This document shows, piece by piece, positions 47,287 through 57,236 of a stretch of 64,000 nt of DNA. The stretch is from MGBC114844 sp910585855 (GTDB lineage: Bacteria; Bacillota; Clostridia; Lachnospirales; Lachnospiraceae). Location: the NCBI GenBank assembly GCA_965646165.1, contig CBFFYP010000002.1, positions 47,435-111,434 on the forward strand, given 5' to 3'. The notes under the pieces are model-generated. The model saw nothing but the letters and a program-made list of their open reading frames with translations. It made no database searches and was not told where the DNA came from. Each line of letters opens with the position of its first letter. The first letter of the stretch is position 1. Made by a program: the position numbers and the translations under genes.

Positions 47287-48993
47287 ATGGTTCGATATAA
47301 ATGCAGCTTTTGTGAGATATCCTGTAACAGCAGCCGCTGCAGTGTATGTGGGTCAAGGACAGAGGCAGTGTCTATGCTCTATTGGTGTGAAAATTGTGGT
47401 ATTCCGATTTATGAAGAGCAATGTTCCCTTTGCCATCATATCGGAAATCCTATCTCGAAAGATCTTCGACCGGTATTTCCAGAGGAACGTTTATTGATTG
47501 AAATTGTCAGGGGAAAACCGTTTGAGTTTTTAGAGGATTCTGTTTGGAACGGAGCAGGAAACAGCTATTTTATCAATGGAAAGCGGATTCCTTTTTCAAT
47601 ATCAGGGTTAAAAAATTGTGATACAGATCAGATACGCTTGGAGTATAACAAACGGAAAGAGGAAAATACATATCACTATTTTGAAGCACAGATGGAGAAA
47701 TGGGTACAGGCGAATCGAGGGCGTTTTGAGGAGATTGAAAAAGAGGCAATTTCTTATATTAAAGAGGCATGCAGCACTTATGACAGACGGGATTTGCTGG
47801 TTTCTTTTAGTGGAGGCAAGGATTCTACAGTGACTTCTGATTTGGTTTTGCGGGCTTTGAATACAGCGCAGATTGCGCATATATTTGGAGATACTACATT
47901 GGAATTTCCAGAAACGCTTGCTTATATAAAACGTTTTCGAAAGGAACATCCTAAAACATTGATTATGACAGCAGAAAACAAAGAAAAGGATTTTATGGAA
48001 CTGTGCCGATTGATTGGACCTCCCAGCCGAGTGATGCGGTGGTGCTGTACCATATTTAAGACGGGAGCAATTACTAGAAAGATACAGTCTATGTTTCGTG
48101 GAAAGGATCATATTGTTACTTTTTATGGAATTCGGCGCAGTGAATCCGTAAGCCGGAGTAAATATGAACGGGAATCGGACAGTCCAAAGATTACAAAACA
48201 AACAGTGATTTCTCCTATTATTGACTGGTATGATTCGGATATTTGGCTTTATCTTTTTACTCGAAAGATTGATTTTAATGACGCTTACCGTTTGGGGTAT
48301 ACAAGGGTAGGGTGTTGGTGCTGCCCGAATAACAGTCTTTGGTCGGAATTTTTATCTAAGATTCATATGGCAGAACAATATCAAACATTTCGGGAATTAT
48401 TATTGGAATTTGCAGTGCAGATAGGAAAACCCGATCCCAAGCAGTATATTGACGGAGGGTTTTGGAAAGCAAGACAGGGTGGAAATGGGGTGGCATATGC
48501 CCAAAAATCAGTTATTTCTTTTGAGGCATGTGTGATGGAAGACCATACGTTTCGTTATCAGCTGCAGCGACCAATTTCGGATGAACTTTATGAATTATTT
48601 AAACCTTTTGGTACATTAAATTTTCTTCTTGGAAATGCCAGATTAGGGGAGGTTTATATTTTAAATCCGGCAAAAGAGCCTGTATTGAAATTGAGTGGGC
48701 GAAAGGGAAGTGATTTGCTGAAAGTTACTCTTTATAAAAAGAATATTGCCGGTGCAAAGGGATGGAAAGCAGCAGAGGAGCGGATTAAGTGCCAAATTAC
48801 AAAATATCAGATGTGTATGGGGTGCAAAGCCTGTGTCAGTATATGTCGGCACAATGCAATTTCCGTTGTTTGCGGAGAAGGAGAAGAGGTAAAATATCGG
48901 ATTGATGAAGAAAAATGTGTACAATGTGGAGAATGTGTAGGGCATTTTGTCGCCGGATGTTATATGAGAAAGGTATTGAGCATTAAACGGTAA
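47287..48993 (+). CDS. DndC-like PAPS-reductase-family protein fused to zinc ribbons and ferredoxin domain
   Basis: A 568-residue protein. Residues 1-60 hold several CxxC pairs (zinc ribbons). The PP-loop ATP-binding motif SFSGGKDSTVTSD lies near 173-185, followed by RWCCTIFKTG and GYTRVGCWCCPNNS, cysteines that in DndC-type enzymes bind an iron-sulfur cluster. The C-terminus (about 505-560) has two 4Fe-4S ferredoxin motifs, CMGCKACVSICRHNA and CVQCGECVGHFVAGC. DndC activates the DNA backbone so that sulfur can replace an oxygen; the ferredoxin tail could supply electrons. Canonical DndC lacks this tail. The cysteine desulfurase and DndD-like genes downstream support a DNA sulfur role. Confidence 0.82.
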   Translation: MVRYKCSFCEISCNSSRCSVCGSRTEAVSMLYWCENCGIPIYEEQCSLCHHIGNPISKDLRPVFPEERLLIEIVRGKPFEFLEDSVWNGAGNSYFINGKRIPFSISGLKNCDTDQIRLEYNKRKEENTYHYFEAQMEKWVQANRGRFEEIEKEAISYIKEACSTYDRRDLLVSFSGGKDSTVTSDLVLRALNTAQIAHIFGDTTLEFPETLAYIKRFRKEHPKTLIMTAENKEKDFMELCRLIGPPSRVMRWCCTIFKTGAITRKIQSMFRGKDHIVTFYGIRRSESVSRSKYERESDSPKITKQTVISPIIDWYDSDIWLYLFTRKIDFNDAYRLGYTRVGCWCCPNNSLWSEFLSKIHMAEQYQTFRELLLEFAVQIGKPDPKQYIDGGFWKARQGGNGVAYAQKSVISFEACVMEDHTFRYQLQRPISDELYELFKPFGTLNFLLGNARLGEVYILNPAKEPVLKLSGRKGSDLLKVTLYKKNIAGAKGWKAAEERIKCQITKYQMCMGCKACVSICRHNAISVVCGEGEEVKYRIDEEKCVQCGECVGHFVAGCYMRKVLSIKR

Positions 48994-49042
48994 ATGATTG
49001 CTTATGTAAAAAATAATCAGTTATTTACAGAAAGGGAAAGGA

Positions 49043-49975
49043 ATGGAAAAGCAGAAGAAAATTCGGTTAAAGGGACACGAAAGTTTTATGCTGCGGGATG
49101 GATGGCTTCATAAGGGAATTGTAGCTGTAGAAAAAAATCCAAATATATTTTCGGAATATATGGGAGCAGATGCACTGGGGGTTGGAAGCAATATGGCAAA
49201 AGCCATTCGGTATTGGATGAAAGTGTTGGGACTTACAAAGGAAGTGGCAAGAAAAGGAACTTATTTGACGGAATTAGGAAATTTGATTTTAGAGCAGGAC
49301 AGTTATTTTGAAGATATTTTTACGATTTGGCTTTTACATCTGCAGCTGCTTTTTCATAAAGAGGAGGCAACGGCTTGGCAGTTGTTTTTTAATGAAATAA
49401 CGGCAGAGGAATTTCGCAGAGAAGAATTGTATCGGATGATGCGGCAGGGGATGAATCTCTATAGCGGAGAGGGAACTTATTCTGAGCGATCGTTAGAAGC
49501 AGACTGTATTGTTTTATTAAATATGTATGCAAGGCAGCGGGAAATGGATTATGATCCAGAGGAAAAGACGATTTCCCCTTTTTGGGGATTGGGACTTCTT
49601 CAGACAGAACAAAGATACTATCGAAAATGTCAGCCGAATTTGGAATATCTGCATCCGCTTATTGTAATGATTGCTATTTTAATGTTTTATCAGGAAACGG
49701 AAAAGGATTGGGCAGATAATAGAAAACAGCAGGGGCGTTTTGGCATCAGCATTGATGATCTGCTTCGAAAAGGAAACAGTCCGGGAAAAACACTGAATCT
49801 AAGCCGAACTGCATTGAATCTGTATTTGGATAAATTATATGCGGAAGAATATTTGGATGTCAATCGTACAGCCGGACTGGATATGGTCTATTTAAAGCCG
49901 GAATATCTGGATTTTCTGCAGATGGCAAAGGAGTATTATGTCGGGAAAGAAACACAAAGGAGACTAGAATTATGA
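49043..49975 (+). CDS. DUF4007 family protein
   Basis: A 310-residue protein with the DUF4007 start: KGHESFMLRDGWLHKGIVAVEKNPNIF, then GADALGVGSNMAKAIRYWMKVLGL. The function is not established; members tend to occur beside PAPS-reductase-like and DNA sulfur modification genes. The helical pattern (a helix-turn-helix-like ISIDDLLRKGNSPGKTLNLSRTALNLYLDKLYAEEYLDV near 240-285) suggests DNA binding. Its stop overlaps the start of the next gene by four bases (ATGA), so the two are translationally coupled. Confidence 0.82.
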   Translation: MEKQKKIRLKGHESFMLRDGWLHKGIVAVEKNPNIFSEYMGADALGVGSNMAKAIRYWMKVLGLTKEVARKGTYLTELGNLILEQDSYFEDIFTIWLLHLQLLFHKEEATAWQLFFNEITAEEFRREELYRMMRQGMNLYSGEGTYSERSLEADCIVLLNMYARQREMDYDPEEKTISPFWGLGLLQTEQRYYRKCQPNLEYLHPLIVMIAILMFYQETEKDWADNRKQQGRFGISIDDLLRKGNSPGKTLNLSRTALNLYLDKLYAEEYLDVNRTAGLDMVYLKPEYLDFLQMAKEYYVGKETQRRLEL

Positions 49976-52900
49976 CTTTACAGGAAGGAATTTCGATCAA
50001 TGATAAATTCCAGAATTCAATTAATCTTTCACTGGACTTGAACCATATGGATAAGGTAGATGCTTATATTCCAACTCGTTCTTCCCTTGAAGTGTTAGAG
50101 AGTTATATTGACAATGTACTTGGAAAGAAAAAGGAATATGCAACTATACTGATTGGACCTTATGGAAAAGGAAAATCACATCTTCTTTTGGTTCTTTTAA
50201 CTCTGCTGCGTGCATCAAAAGAGTGTAATAAAGCAGCCGAACAGTTATTAAAACGTATCGAAAAGGGAAAGCCTTATCTTGCAGAGAAAATCCAGACAAT
50301 TCAAAAAGAAAAAAAACGATTTCTGCCGGTTTTATTGGTACATGTACAGGAGGATTTAAATCGGGGATTTTTATTGGCACTGCATGAGGCACTTTTACGG
50401 GAAGGATTAAAGCAGTTGATTCCCACTACATATTTTAGTGAAGCGATTGCCGTTATTGAGGGCTGGAAGAAAGACTATCCAAATACTTATCAGTCGTTTA
50501 GTCGTTTTCTGATAGAGGAAGGCACAAATGCAGAAAAAATGATTCGGCAGCTTTCCCAATATGATAAAAAAAGTTATGAGCAGTTTGTGCGTATCTATCC
50601 AAAGCTGACATCCGGCGGAATCTTTCAGCCAATGATTAATATGAGTGCATTGGCAGTCTATCAGTCGGTAAATGAAGTTTTATGTAAAGAGTATGGCTAT
50701 ACAGGAATGTTTTTGATCTTTGATGAATTCAGCAAATATATGGAAAATCATCAGCCAGAAACCATTTCCGGTGATATGAAGATTCTTCAGGAGATGTGTG
50801 AACTTGCCAATAGTTCGGATGAAAGACAGATACATTTAACTTTTGTGGCACATAAAAGTATAAAAGAGTATGGAACATTTCTGCCCACGGCGGTGTTAAA
50901 TTCTTTTACTGGAGTAGAAGGACGTATGACAGAAGTATTTTTTCTGACTTCCATGAAGAATAACTATGAATTGATTTCTTATGCAATTAAGAAAAAAGAG
51001 GGACTTTATGCAGACTATTGGAAGGATCGGAAAAAAGAAGAAGCATTTATAGAAGCCTATTACAGTACAGCAGGTTTTTCCTCTGTATTTATAAAAGAAG
51101 AGTTTCAAAAGATTGTAGTGGAGGGTTGTTTTCCTTTGACACCGCTTGCGGCATATTTTTTACTTTCTGTCAGTGAAAAAGTAGCGCAAAATGAACGAAC
51201 GCTGTTTACTTTTTTATCGAAAGATGAACCCTATAGTTTGTTTTGGACGGTTCGAAACAGAGAAAAAGAAGAATACTGGTTGATTGGAATGTCAGAGATT
51301 TATGATTATTTTTCTTCTATTTTTCGAAAAGATGCTTCCCTTGTATGGATTCATCGGGAGTGGTTAAAGGCAGACTTTGCATTAAGCCAGACAAAAGATA
51401 GTGCAGAAAGAAAACTGATAAAGACACTGGCATTGGTGCGGATGTTAAATATGCCGGAGGAAATCAGTGCATCAGATAAAATACTGTGTTTGGGATCTTC
51501 TCTGCTGCCAAAGGATTATCAGGCAGCAAAAGAACGGCTGATACAAAAACAGCTTCTTTATTTTCGAGTAAAAACAGCAGCTTATGATTTTAAGCAAAAA
51601 ATCGGTGTTGATTTGGAGGAAGAAATCCGAAGAACCGAGCAATTATATTTTACAGAAGTTCAAACGGTAAAAGTACTGCAAAAGTATGCAGGTATAGATT
51701 ATGAAATTCCAAAACAATATAACCAAGACTATGCAATGACACGTTTTTTTCAATATCAATTTATAGATATAACGGATTTTTTTAAGTTGACAAAGGCAGC
51801 ATATCTTTTTGAGGATAGTTTTGCAGACGGAAAGATTTTGCTTTTGACAGTAAAGGAAAATTGGAATGAAGAAAATTGGAATAGGAAAATAAATTCACAA
51901 AAAGAACTGCAGGAAAGGATAAAAGGAAAGTTAGAGGAATTAAATGATAGTCGGATTTCTTTGATTTATCCGCAGTTAGAGTGGAAAGAAGATAGGCTGC
52001 TTTGCCGAATTTCTGCAATAGAATATTTGCTGAAAAATGAAGAGTTTTTAGAACAAAATCAAGTGATTCGGGAGGAACTTCTTCTTACACAGGAGGATAC
52101 GTTATATGAATTAAATCAAATATTGCAGGAAATGTATCGGTTAGAACAGGGGAAATGTATTTTATATGTACGGCAAAATCAGGAAGCAGAAGGATATAAA
52201 AGCTATATAAAGCTGACACAGATACAATATAATCGAATTTTAAGCCGGGTTTTAGAAGGATATTATAATGAAACACCTGTTATTAATCAGGAACTGGTAA
52301 ATCGAAATCATATTTCTGCACCGATTCGAAAGGCTAGAAATCATATCGTGGAAAAGCTGTTAAAGCAGGAAGATTGTCAAATATTTGAAAGCGGAACAAG
52401 TCCAGAGGCAACTATTTTTCGGGCAGCTTTGTGGCATACAGGATTATTAGGAGAACAGCAGAAACCAAGTGAAGCACTTTTACAGGTGGTAGAACAAATA
52501 GAAAGATTTATTCATGGTGCAGAAAAAAGAAAATGTTGCTTTTTAGAATTGTATCAAGTACTTCAAGGAAAAAACATTGGTATGAGGCGTGGTGTAATCC
52601 CTATTTATCTGGCATATTGCTTTGTTCGATTTCAGGGGATGATTGTAATTTATCTAAAAGAAAAAGAAATTGCACTAAGTATGGAAACACTCGATCAAAT
52701 CAATGAAGATCCATCTAAATATTTTCTTTGTACAGAAAAAGGAACATTGGAGAAATCAAAATATCAAAAAAAGTTAATCGAATTATTTCAAGATTTTATA
52801 AGCGGAACATATGGAGAAAAGGATCAAAACCAAAGAATTGCAGAAGGGATTTCACGCTGGATGCGATCTCTTTCTCAATATACGTTATTATTTACTGAGC

Positions 52901-53628
52901 CAATAGATGGAATGGAGGAAGGGGAATTTCAGAAATTATATGAGTTTCGCAGACTGTTTCAGCAGCAGGAAATCAATCCATGGGAGGTTTTATTTTTAAA
53001 GATTCCAAAGATTTGCGGGATGGAGGATGGATCTTATTTAGAGGTATTAGAAAAGATTTCTTGTTGGAAGCGGATATTGGACGGACATTTAAGTCAGAGA
53101 AAGAAACAGGCTGCTGATGGTATAAAAGCAATTTTTCACTGTAAGGATGCCGATTTGGCGCAGGGATTAAAGCTGTGGTATCAGGAGCAAAATACACGGA
53201 TAGAGCAGAGGTTGTATGATACGGCGACGAATCATTTTTTAAATTATATTCAAAAGATTTCTACGCATGATGAAGAAGAAATTGTATCGAGGATAAGTAA
53301 GATTTTGTTGGATTTGTTTGTTGAGGATTGGAATGATGGTTCTCTTTCCTGTTTATTGGAGATTTTGCAGAAGACAAAGCAAAAAGTGGAGTTAAGTCAA
53401 AAGGAGGAGAGAATAAAAGAAACGGATTGTCGGGTTTTGCTTGAGGATGAGAGTGGAGCAGTAGTGGAGAAGTATTATAGAGTGAAAGAGGGAGATACTA
53501 ATGTGTATTTGTTTCGAAATACGTTGATGGATCTGCTGGAGGAAGTGGGAGAATCCGTTGAATTGGAACAGAAGGTGGCGGTTTTGTCTGAGGCGTTGAG
53601 GGAGTTAATCCTGTCTAATATGTTGTAG
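49972..53628 (+). CDS. Very large P-loop ATPase of the Dnd-like cluster (BrxC/DndH-like in size)
   Basis: A 1218-residue protein with Walker A IGPYGKGKSHLLLVLLTLL near residues 63-81 and Walker B MFLIFDEFSKYM near 245-256. After the ATPase domain there are long charged helical regions and no membrane segments. Size and P-loop style recall BrxC of BREX and other very large phage-defence ATPases, but I cannot place it in a named family. With DUF4007 directly upstream (overlap of four bases) it may form the effector or sensing part of the system. No nuclease motif is evident. Confidence 0.75.
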   Translation: MTLQEGISINDKFQNSINLSLDLNHMDKVDAYIPTRSSLEVLESYIDNVLGKKKEYATILIGPYGKGKSHLLLVLLTLLRASKECNKAAEQLLKRIEKGKPYLAEKIQTIQKEKKRFLPVLLVHVQEDLNRGFLLALHEALLREGLKQLIPTTYFSEAIAVIEGWKKDYPNTYQSFSRFLIEEGTNAEKMIRQLSQYDKKSYEQFVRIYPKLTSGGIFQPMINMSALAVYQSVNEVLCKEYGYTGMFLIFDEFSKYMENHQPETISGDMKILQEMCELANSSDERQIHLTFVAHKSIKEYGTFLPTAVLNSFTGVEGRMTEVFFLTSMKNNYELISYAIKKKEGLYADYWKDRKKEEAFIEAYYSTAGFSSVFIKEEFQKIVVEGCFPLTPLAAYFLLSVSEKVAQNERTLFTFLSKDEPYSLFWTVRNREKEEYWLIGMSEIYDYFSSIFRKDASLVWIHREWLKADFALSQTKDSAERKLIKTLALVRMLNMPEEISASDKILCLGSSLLPKDYQAAKERLIQKQLLYFRVKTAAYDFKQKIGVDLEEEIRRTEQLYFTEVQTVKVLQKYAGIDYEIPKQYNQDYAMTRFFQYQFIDITDFFKLTKAAYLFEDSFADGKILLLTVKENWNEENWNRKINSQKELQERIKGKLEELNDSRISLIYPQLEWKEDRLLCRISAIEYLLKNEEFLEQNQVIREELLLTQEDTLYELNQILQEMYRLEQGKCILYVRQNQEAEGYKSYIKLTQIQYNRILSRVLEGYYNETPVINQELVNRNHISAPIRKARNHIVEKLLKQEDCQIFESGTSPEATIFRAALWHTGLLGEQQKPSEALLQVVEQIERFIHGAEKRKCCFLELYQVLQGKNIGMRRGVIPIYLAYCFVRFQGMIVIYLKEKEIALSMETLDQINEDPSKYFLCTEKGTLEKSKYQKKLIELFQDFISGTYGEKDQNQRIAEGISRWMRSLSQYTLLFTEPIDGMEEGEFQKLYEFRRLFQQQEINPWEVLFLKIPKICGMEDGSYLEVLEKISCWKRILDGHLSQRKKQAADGIKAIFHCKDADLAQGLKLWYQEQNTRIEQRLYDTATNHFLNYIQKISTHDEEEIVSRISKILLDLFVEDWNDGSLSCLLEILQKTKQKVELSQKEERIKETDCRVLLEDESGAVVEKYYRVKEGDTNVYLFRNTLMDLLEEVGESVELEQKVAVLSEALRELILSNML

Positions 53629-53720
53629 GGAGGACGTCAAAATCCGAACAGACCGAGAAAGTAAATGTTTGCTGTAGGGATTAATAAGATGTGGGATTAT
53701 AAGGATGGAGGGAAAGTTTT

Positions 53721-54866
53721 ATGGTGAGGTATTTGGATTGTGCGGCTACTACTTTTCCAAAGCCGGAGTGTGTGCTTGCCAGAATGGATGAGGTGAATCG
53801 AACGCTTGCTGTAAATGCAGGAAGAGGTGTTTACCGGGAGGCAAGGGAGGCTGCGCAGATTATAGATGAAACGAGAAAGAGGCTGGCAGATTTGGTTTTT
53901 TCAGATGCTTCTAGGGTGATTTTTTCGCCGTCAGCCAGTATTGCATTAAATCAGATTTTAAGGGGGATTGAGTGGAAGGCGGGGGATGTGGTTTATCTTT
54001 CGCCGTATGAGCATAATGCGGTAAGTCGGATTTTGTATGATATTCAGAAAAAAATGGGAATTCGGGTTTATCAGATGCCGCTGAAAGAAAATTTAGAGAT
54101 TGATTTGGATGCACTTTGGTATCGTTTTTCTGTAGAGAAGCCCTGTTGTGTTTGTGTAACGCAGGTGAGTAATGTAACGGGATATATTTTGCCGGTGAAA
54201 GAAATTGCTGCACTTGCAAGGGAGTATGGAGCTCTTGTCGTAGTGGACGGGGCACAGTCTGTTGGGCTTTTGCCAGTTAATATAGGGGAGATGGGGATTG
54301 ATTTCCTTGCTTTTGCCGGGCATAAAAATCTGTATGGACCGTTTGGAATCGGAGGTTTTATCGCACAGTCAGAGTATGAGCTTCAGACGGTTTTAACCGG
54401 GGGGACAGGAAGTGATTCTAGAAATTTGGCTATGCCTGAAAAGACACCTGGAAGATATGAGTTTGCAAGTCCAAATATTGGAGCTGTTGCGGGTTGTTTG
54501 GAGGGGATTAAATGGGTGCAGGCAAATCAAAAGGAACTGTTTAGAAAAGAGGAGCAGTTGACACAACGTCTTTTGGATAGATTAGAAAGGATAGATGGCG
54601 TGCATGTATGCCGAATGGCAGAGGGAAAACAGATTGGGATTGTGTCTTTTTGGATAAAAGGATATCGTTCGGAGGATGTTGGATTGATATTGGACGAGGA
54701 CTATGAAATTGCTGTTCGGTGCGGATATCATTGTGCGGCTTATATACATGACTGGCTGGGGGATATAGAATATGGCGGAACGATTCGTGCCAGTGTGGGA
54801 TGGGGAAATAGTGTGGAGGATATTGATGCATTGACAGAAGCGATACAGGATTTAGCGAAAGGCTAG
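53721..54866 (+). CDS. Cysteine desulfurase (DndA/IscS-like, aminotransferase class V)
   Basis: A 381-residue PLP enzyme that takes sulfur from cysteine. The start YLDCAATTFPKPECV, the PLP-anchoring region VVDGAQSVGLLPVNIGEMGIDFLAFAGHKNLYGP (Lys in GHK) and the active-site loop VRCGYHCAAYIHDWLG with a Cys are in place. The RCGYHCA loop is as in the Csd-type desulfurases of Firmicutes. Embedded between DndC-like and DndD-like genes, it most likely provides sulfur for DNA modification, as DndA does. GGAGGG lies 8 bases before ATG 53721. Confidence 0.88.
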   Translation: MVRYLDCAATTFPKPECVLARMDEVNRTLAVNAGRGVYREAREAAQIIDETRKRLADLVFSDASRVIFSPSASIALNQILRGIEWKAGDVVYLSPYEHNAVSRILYDIQKKMGIRVYQMPLKENLEIDLDALWYRFSVEKPCCVCVTQVSNVTGYILPVKEIAALAREYGALVVVDGAQSVGLLPVNIGEMGIDFLAFAGHKNLYGPFGIGGFIAQSEYELQTVLTGGTGSDSRNLAMPEKTPGRYEFASPNIGAVAGCLEGIKWVQANQKELFRKEEQLTQRLLDRLERIDGVHVCRMAEGKQIGIVSFWIKGYRSEDVGLILDEDYEIAVRCGYHCAAYIHDWLGDIEYGGTIRASVGWGNSVEDIDALTEAIQDLAKG

Positions 54867-54919
54867 AAAAATAAAGAGATAAAAAAGTGACGGAAAATTT
54901 AGAGAAAGCGGGTGAAGAG

Positions 54920-55072
54920 ATGGAGATACTGTCGGAAAAAAAGCTGCAGTTATTGATGATGGAAGTATTACATATGGAGCGGAAAAATTTGAAAACAAAG
55001 GCAAAAGATGATGGAAAGATGGCAGAGGATATTGCAAGAACGATTATTGCATATGCAAATCAGAGATATTGA
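54920..55072 (+). CDS. Small helical protein of the Dnd-like cluster, unknown
   Basis: A 50-residue peptide (MEILSEKKLQLLMMEVLHMERKN ... MAEDIARTIIAYANQRY) predicted to be two helices. ATG 54920 is used; a GTG at 54887 would add 11 residues. It lies between the desulfurase and the DndD-like gene with small gaps, so it is probably a real subunit. Its position recalls the small DndE protein, but it is much shorter and I see no clear likeness. Confidence 0.55.
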   Translation: MEILSEKKLQLLMMEVLHMERKNLKTKAKDDGKMAEDIARTIIAYANQRY

Positions 55073-55163
55073 TTTTAGTTGTATATCTAGATGGGAGTTT
55101 AGAAATTTAGGGGTCTGAGAAGTTTTATTTTTGAAGTTTTGTTTTGGAAGAAAGGAATGGTTT

Positions 55164-57185
55164 ATGAAATTTGAACGATTGGTTATGCATAATTTTATGC
55201 GGTATAAAGGGAGGAATGAATTAGAGTTTAGCTGTGACGAGCAGAAAAATGTAACAGTGGTATTAGGGGATAATACGGTAGGAAAGACAACGATAGCACA
55301 GGCATTTCGTTTTGGACTGTATGGTGAAATTCAGATTGAGAATGGAAAGACAAAGGAGGATTATCAGCTTCTTAATAGTGATGTAGTAATGATAATGGAC
55401 AGTAATGCAAGGGAATCTGTTTTTGTGGAGATTGTGATTTTAAATGATGAAAAACGGTATCAGATCCATCGGGAGATTGCATATATTCGGAAATGTCCAA
55501 CGAATCTATTGATAGAGAGTTATAGAAAAAAGAGTTTAAGTTTTTCGGAGAACCATGGTGTATCGAAAGATATTCCAGAAGAAGAAATGGAATCAGTGAT
55601 ACAAGAGATGCTTCCAAAGGATTTATCGGGATATTTTTTATTTGACGGGGAAAAGTGGAATGTGGGAAATATGGCTGGAATTAAGGAAAATATCAGGGAA
55701 TCGGTTCATAAATTGACGGGGTTATCTTCGGCTGAAAAGGCAATGATTCATCTTCATGGTATGGGAAAAAATTCGGCGATTGAGAAGATGAAAGCCAAAA
55801 TTAGCGGGGGAGGAGCGATTTATGACAGTATTCGGGCGGATATTGATAAAGACATGGCATTGATGGATACTTATAAGGAAAAGTTAGAAACCGATAAGCG
55901 AAATATTGAGTATTATGAAAATGAAATTCGGGCGATTGAAGAATATTTGCTGAATAATGAATCAACAGAGGCGATGCAGAAAAATTATAAGGGATTGGAA
56001 CAGCTTTGTGCAGCAAAACAGCGGAATATAGAGAGTGGATATAAAAATCTTTTAAGTTATTTTAGTGATAACGTTTTTGCTTATTGTGCCATGCCAATGA
56101 TTCGCAGAAGTGTTGCGATTATGAAGGCAGCGGATATGGAGCAGAAGGATATTCCTTATATGAAGCAGGCAACGATTGATTTTTTGATTAAAAAGGGGGA
56201 GTGTATTTGTGGTGCGAAGATTTCAGATAAGTCAGAGGCTTATCGGCATCTGATGGAACAGAGAAATTTTTTGCCTCCGGCTTCAATTGGACTGCTTTTA
56301 AATGATTTTGAAAAAACTGCGAATCAGTGGAAGAGGCAGGGGGAAAGTGTGCGGGAGAGGGTTGAGGAGTTGGCTTTGGAGATTAGTAAAGATCAGGAGG
56401 GTTTGGAGAAAACTTATAATCAGTATGTTGAACTTGGCAGAAAATTGGACGGAAATTATGATTTTGGGGAAAAACGTGCGGAGCAGAAGCGTTTGGAAAC
56501 ACAGCGAAACAGCTATATTCGTTCGCAAGGAGTACATGAAGGAAAAATTGAGGATTTAAAAGCAAAGATTGAACGCCAGGAAAAGGAATTGGCTACTCTT
56601 GAATTAAAAAATGCAGAGAATAGAAAGTGGAGGTTTCGAGTAGAGATTGGGAAACAGCTTTATCAGAAGATTGCAAGTGATTATAAAAAGAAAGAAAAGG
56701 AAGTATTTCAGGAATTAAATGATAGAATACAAAAAAATTTTTATCAGATGTTTAATGCGAAAGATAAAAAGATTTTATTGGATGAAAAGTATAATATTAA
56801 AATGATGTATCAGGCAGAACATGGATATATGGAGGAAAAAAATCTTTCGGAGGGAGAAAAAATTGCACGTAATTTTGCTTTTATTACTACGATTATGGAA
56901 TATAATGCAGAGAAAAAAAGGGAACAGCAGGGTGTTCAAAGTGATAGTATGGAATTAGAACCAGAAACACTGCCGATTGTATTGGACGGACCATTTTCGA
57001 AACTTGGTGCAGAAAATATTGCATTGATTGCAAAGACGCTGCCTAAAATTGCAGATCAGGTGATTATTTTTATGTTAGAAAAGGATTGGGAACATACGAA
57101 ATTGGATGATTATGTTGGAAGCCGGTATCGGATTGAAAAGGAAAGGGAAGCAAAATCAGCGTTGCTAAAGAAATACAGAAATTAG
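55164..57185 (+). CDS. dndD: DndD-like SMC/Rad50-type ATPase
   Basis: A 673-residue protein with a Rad50-like organisation: N-terminal ATPase half with LVMHNFMRYKGRNELEFS and Walker A LGDNTVGKTTIAQAF near 36-50, a central coiled-coil region (about 200-530) with a CICGAK zinc-hook-like motif near 351-356, and a C-terminal half with signature NLSEGEKIARNFAFIT and Walker B LPIVLDGPFSKL. DndD is the ATPase thought to open or bend DNA during phosphorothioation. ATG 55164 follows GGAAGAAAGGA; the longer frame from 55131 begins before this site. Confidence 0.88.
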   Translation: MKFERLVMHNFMRYKGRNELEFSCDEQKNVTVVLGDNTVGKTTIAQAFRFGLYGEIQIENGKTKEDYQLLNSDVVMIMDSNARESVFVEIVILNDEKRYQIHREIAYIRKCPTNLLIESYRKKSLSFSENHGVSKDIPEEEMESVIQEMLPKDLSGYFLFDGEKWNVGNMAGIKENIRESVHKLTGLSSAEKAMIHLHGMGKNSAIEKMKAKISGGGAIYDSIRADIDKDMALMDTYKEKLETDKRNIEYYENEIRAIEEYLLNNESTEAMQKNYKGLEQLCAAKQRNIESGYKNLLSYFSDNVFAYCAMPMIRRSVAIMKAADMEQKDIPYMKQATIDFLIKKGECICGAKISDKSEAYRHLMEQRNFLPPASIGLLLNDFEKTANQWKRQGESVRERVEELALEISKDQEGLEKTYNQYVELGRKLDGNYDFGEKRAEQKRLETQRNSYIRSQGVHEGKIEDLKAKIERQEKELATLELKNAENRKWRFRVEIGKQLYQKIASDYKKKEKEVFQELNDRIQKNFYQMFNAKDKKILLDEKYNIKMMYQAEHGYMEEKNLSEGEKIARNFAFITTIMEYNAEKKREQQGVQSDSMELEPETLPIVLDGPFSKLGAENIALIAKTLPKIADQVIIFMLEKDWEHTKLDDYVGSRYRIEKEREAKSALLKKYRN

Positions 57186-57236
57186 AGTTTGTATTGTTGG
57201 GAGAGTAAATGTTGAGTGACAAGGGAGGAAAAGGGA

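Noticed and set aside
47201..47497. 98-codon frame overlapping the start of the DndC-like gene
   Set aside because: Different frame from the clear PAPS-reductase gene; its start is the promoter -35 sequence.
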